Shown here: positions 27,816-28,039 of the stretch, one piece after another | Layout of the letters: every line of letters starts with the position of its first letter | Numbering within the stretch: position 1 is the first letter of the stretch | Source of the DNA: a virus | Virus record (IMG/VR): IMGVR_UViG_3300042434_000316 | Coordinates: 1 to 28,039 of that record | Strand: one strand, 5' to 3' | Length of the DNA stretch: 28,039 nt | The notes under the pieces: model-generated | Databases searched by the model: none | Told to the model about the DNA's origin: nothing | What the model saw: only the letters and a program-made list of their open reading frames with translations | Position numbers and translations under genes: made by a program

Positions 27816-28039
27816 TCAGCAGTTCCACGCCTTCAGGGCCAGCGCCTTGCGGGTAGGCTTGCCCTTCTCGTCCTTCATCGGCCCAGGCATCCCGCCCATG
27901 CGAGCGCAGAACGACTTGCGCCGTGCGGCGTCCTTCTCGGTTTTCGGGTTCGGCGCAGGGGGCTTCAGGTTCATGCCTTGGGCCTTGGCAGAGGCGCGTC
28001 CCTTGGCATTCAGGCCGCCCTTGGGGTTCTGGCCTTCCT
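27816..28039 (-). CDS. Partial phage protein, RKSFCARMGG type (start outside window)
   Basis: The frame is open from the right edge to TGA 27816-27818, giving 74 residues that begin EGQNPKGGLNAKGRASAKAQGMN and contain RRKSFCARMGGMPGPMKDEKGKPTRKALALKAWNC. This basic end with KSFCARMxG...LxKWNC-like final Cys is a small family seen next to phage tail or head genes, of unknown function. The sequence is rich in Lys, Arg, Gly and Pro and may bind DNA or nest in the virion. The start lies beyond 28039. It is just before the gp10-like gene. Confidence 0.8.
   Translation of the reverse strand, partial: EGQNPKGGLNAKGRASAKAQGMNLKPPAPNPKTEKDAARRKSFCARMGGMPGPMKDEKGKPTRKALALKAWNC

Noticed and set aside
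1-28039. tRNA, rRNA, CRISPR array, IS element, integrase, att site
   Set aside because: Looked for by eye; no cloverleaf with CCA-type end, no regularly spaced repeats, no transposase or integrase motif, and no flanking host gene was found.

Overview
The window is part of a tailed-phage (podovirus-type, P22-like virion) genome, either free phage or prophage. DNA is GC-rich, nearly all coding, with tightly packed genes that often overlap by ATGA. Many small genes belong to types common in phages and prophages of Burkholderiales (Comamonadaceae-like) bacteria; that host assignment is inferred from protein style and base composition, not from any host gene. No integrase, tRNA, rRNA, CRISPR array, IS element or bacterial housekeeping gene is visible.

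Layout. (1) 1-5403, minus strand: head and packaging genes, read right to left: small terminase subunit, a 71-aa protein, large terminase, P22-type portal, then three structural or unknown genes, the last running off the left edge. (2) 5404-5540: a gene-free spacer holding a long imperfect inverted repeat and a weak terminator-like hairpin. (3) 5541-12162, minus strand: the early leftward replication operon: HTH regulator, two small proteins, a SNF2-helicase/DNA-methyltransferase fusion, a VRR-NUC nuclease, a zinc-ribbon-like protein, an SSB-tailed protein, a 90-aa protein and a primase-helicase. (4) 12163-12304: the divergent control region with repeated GACAT-type half-sites. (5) 12305-17490, plus strand: the rightward operon of small genes around a YqaJ exonuclease and a RecT-like annealing protein. 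(6) 17487-28039, minus strand: the lysis and tail end of the late region: from the right edge, a partial KSFCARMGG-type protein, a gp10-like DNA-stabilisation protein, two beta-rich virion proteins, a 150-aa protein, three ejection-type proteins, a tailspike with a P22-like head-binding N-terminus, a small HExxH protein, a coiled-coil membrane protein, a 3-TM holin and an M15 endolysin.

The late genes leave the window at the left edge (after portal) and enter at the right edge (before gp10), both on the minus strand. Coat and scaffold genes are absent and would fit in the missing arc, so the most economical reading is a circular or circularly permuted map cut inside the late operon. The single HTH regulator at the divergent region probably balances the leftward replication and rightward recombination operons. 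Replication would use the primase-helicase and SSB-tailed protein; recombination would use YqaJ plus the annealing protein; packaging would use TerS/TerL/portal; entry would use the tailspike and ejection proteins; exit would use holin plus M15 peptidase.

Points of most interest: the helicase-methyltransferase fusion joined by overlap to a nuclease; the inverted repeat beside terS; the HExxH protein inside the lysis cassette; several very short genes that simple length cut-offs would miss (312-458, 12555-12638, 16927-17022); and a duplicated, repeat-bearing gene pair at 16036-16930.
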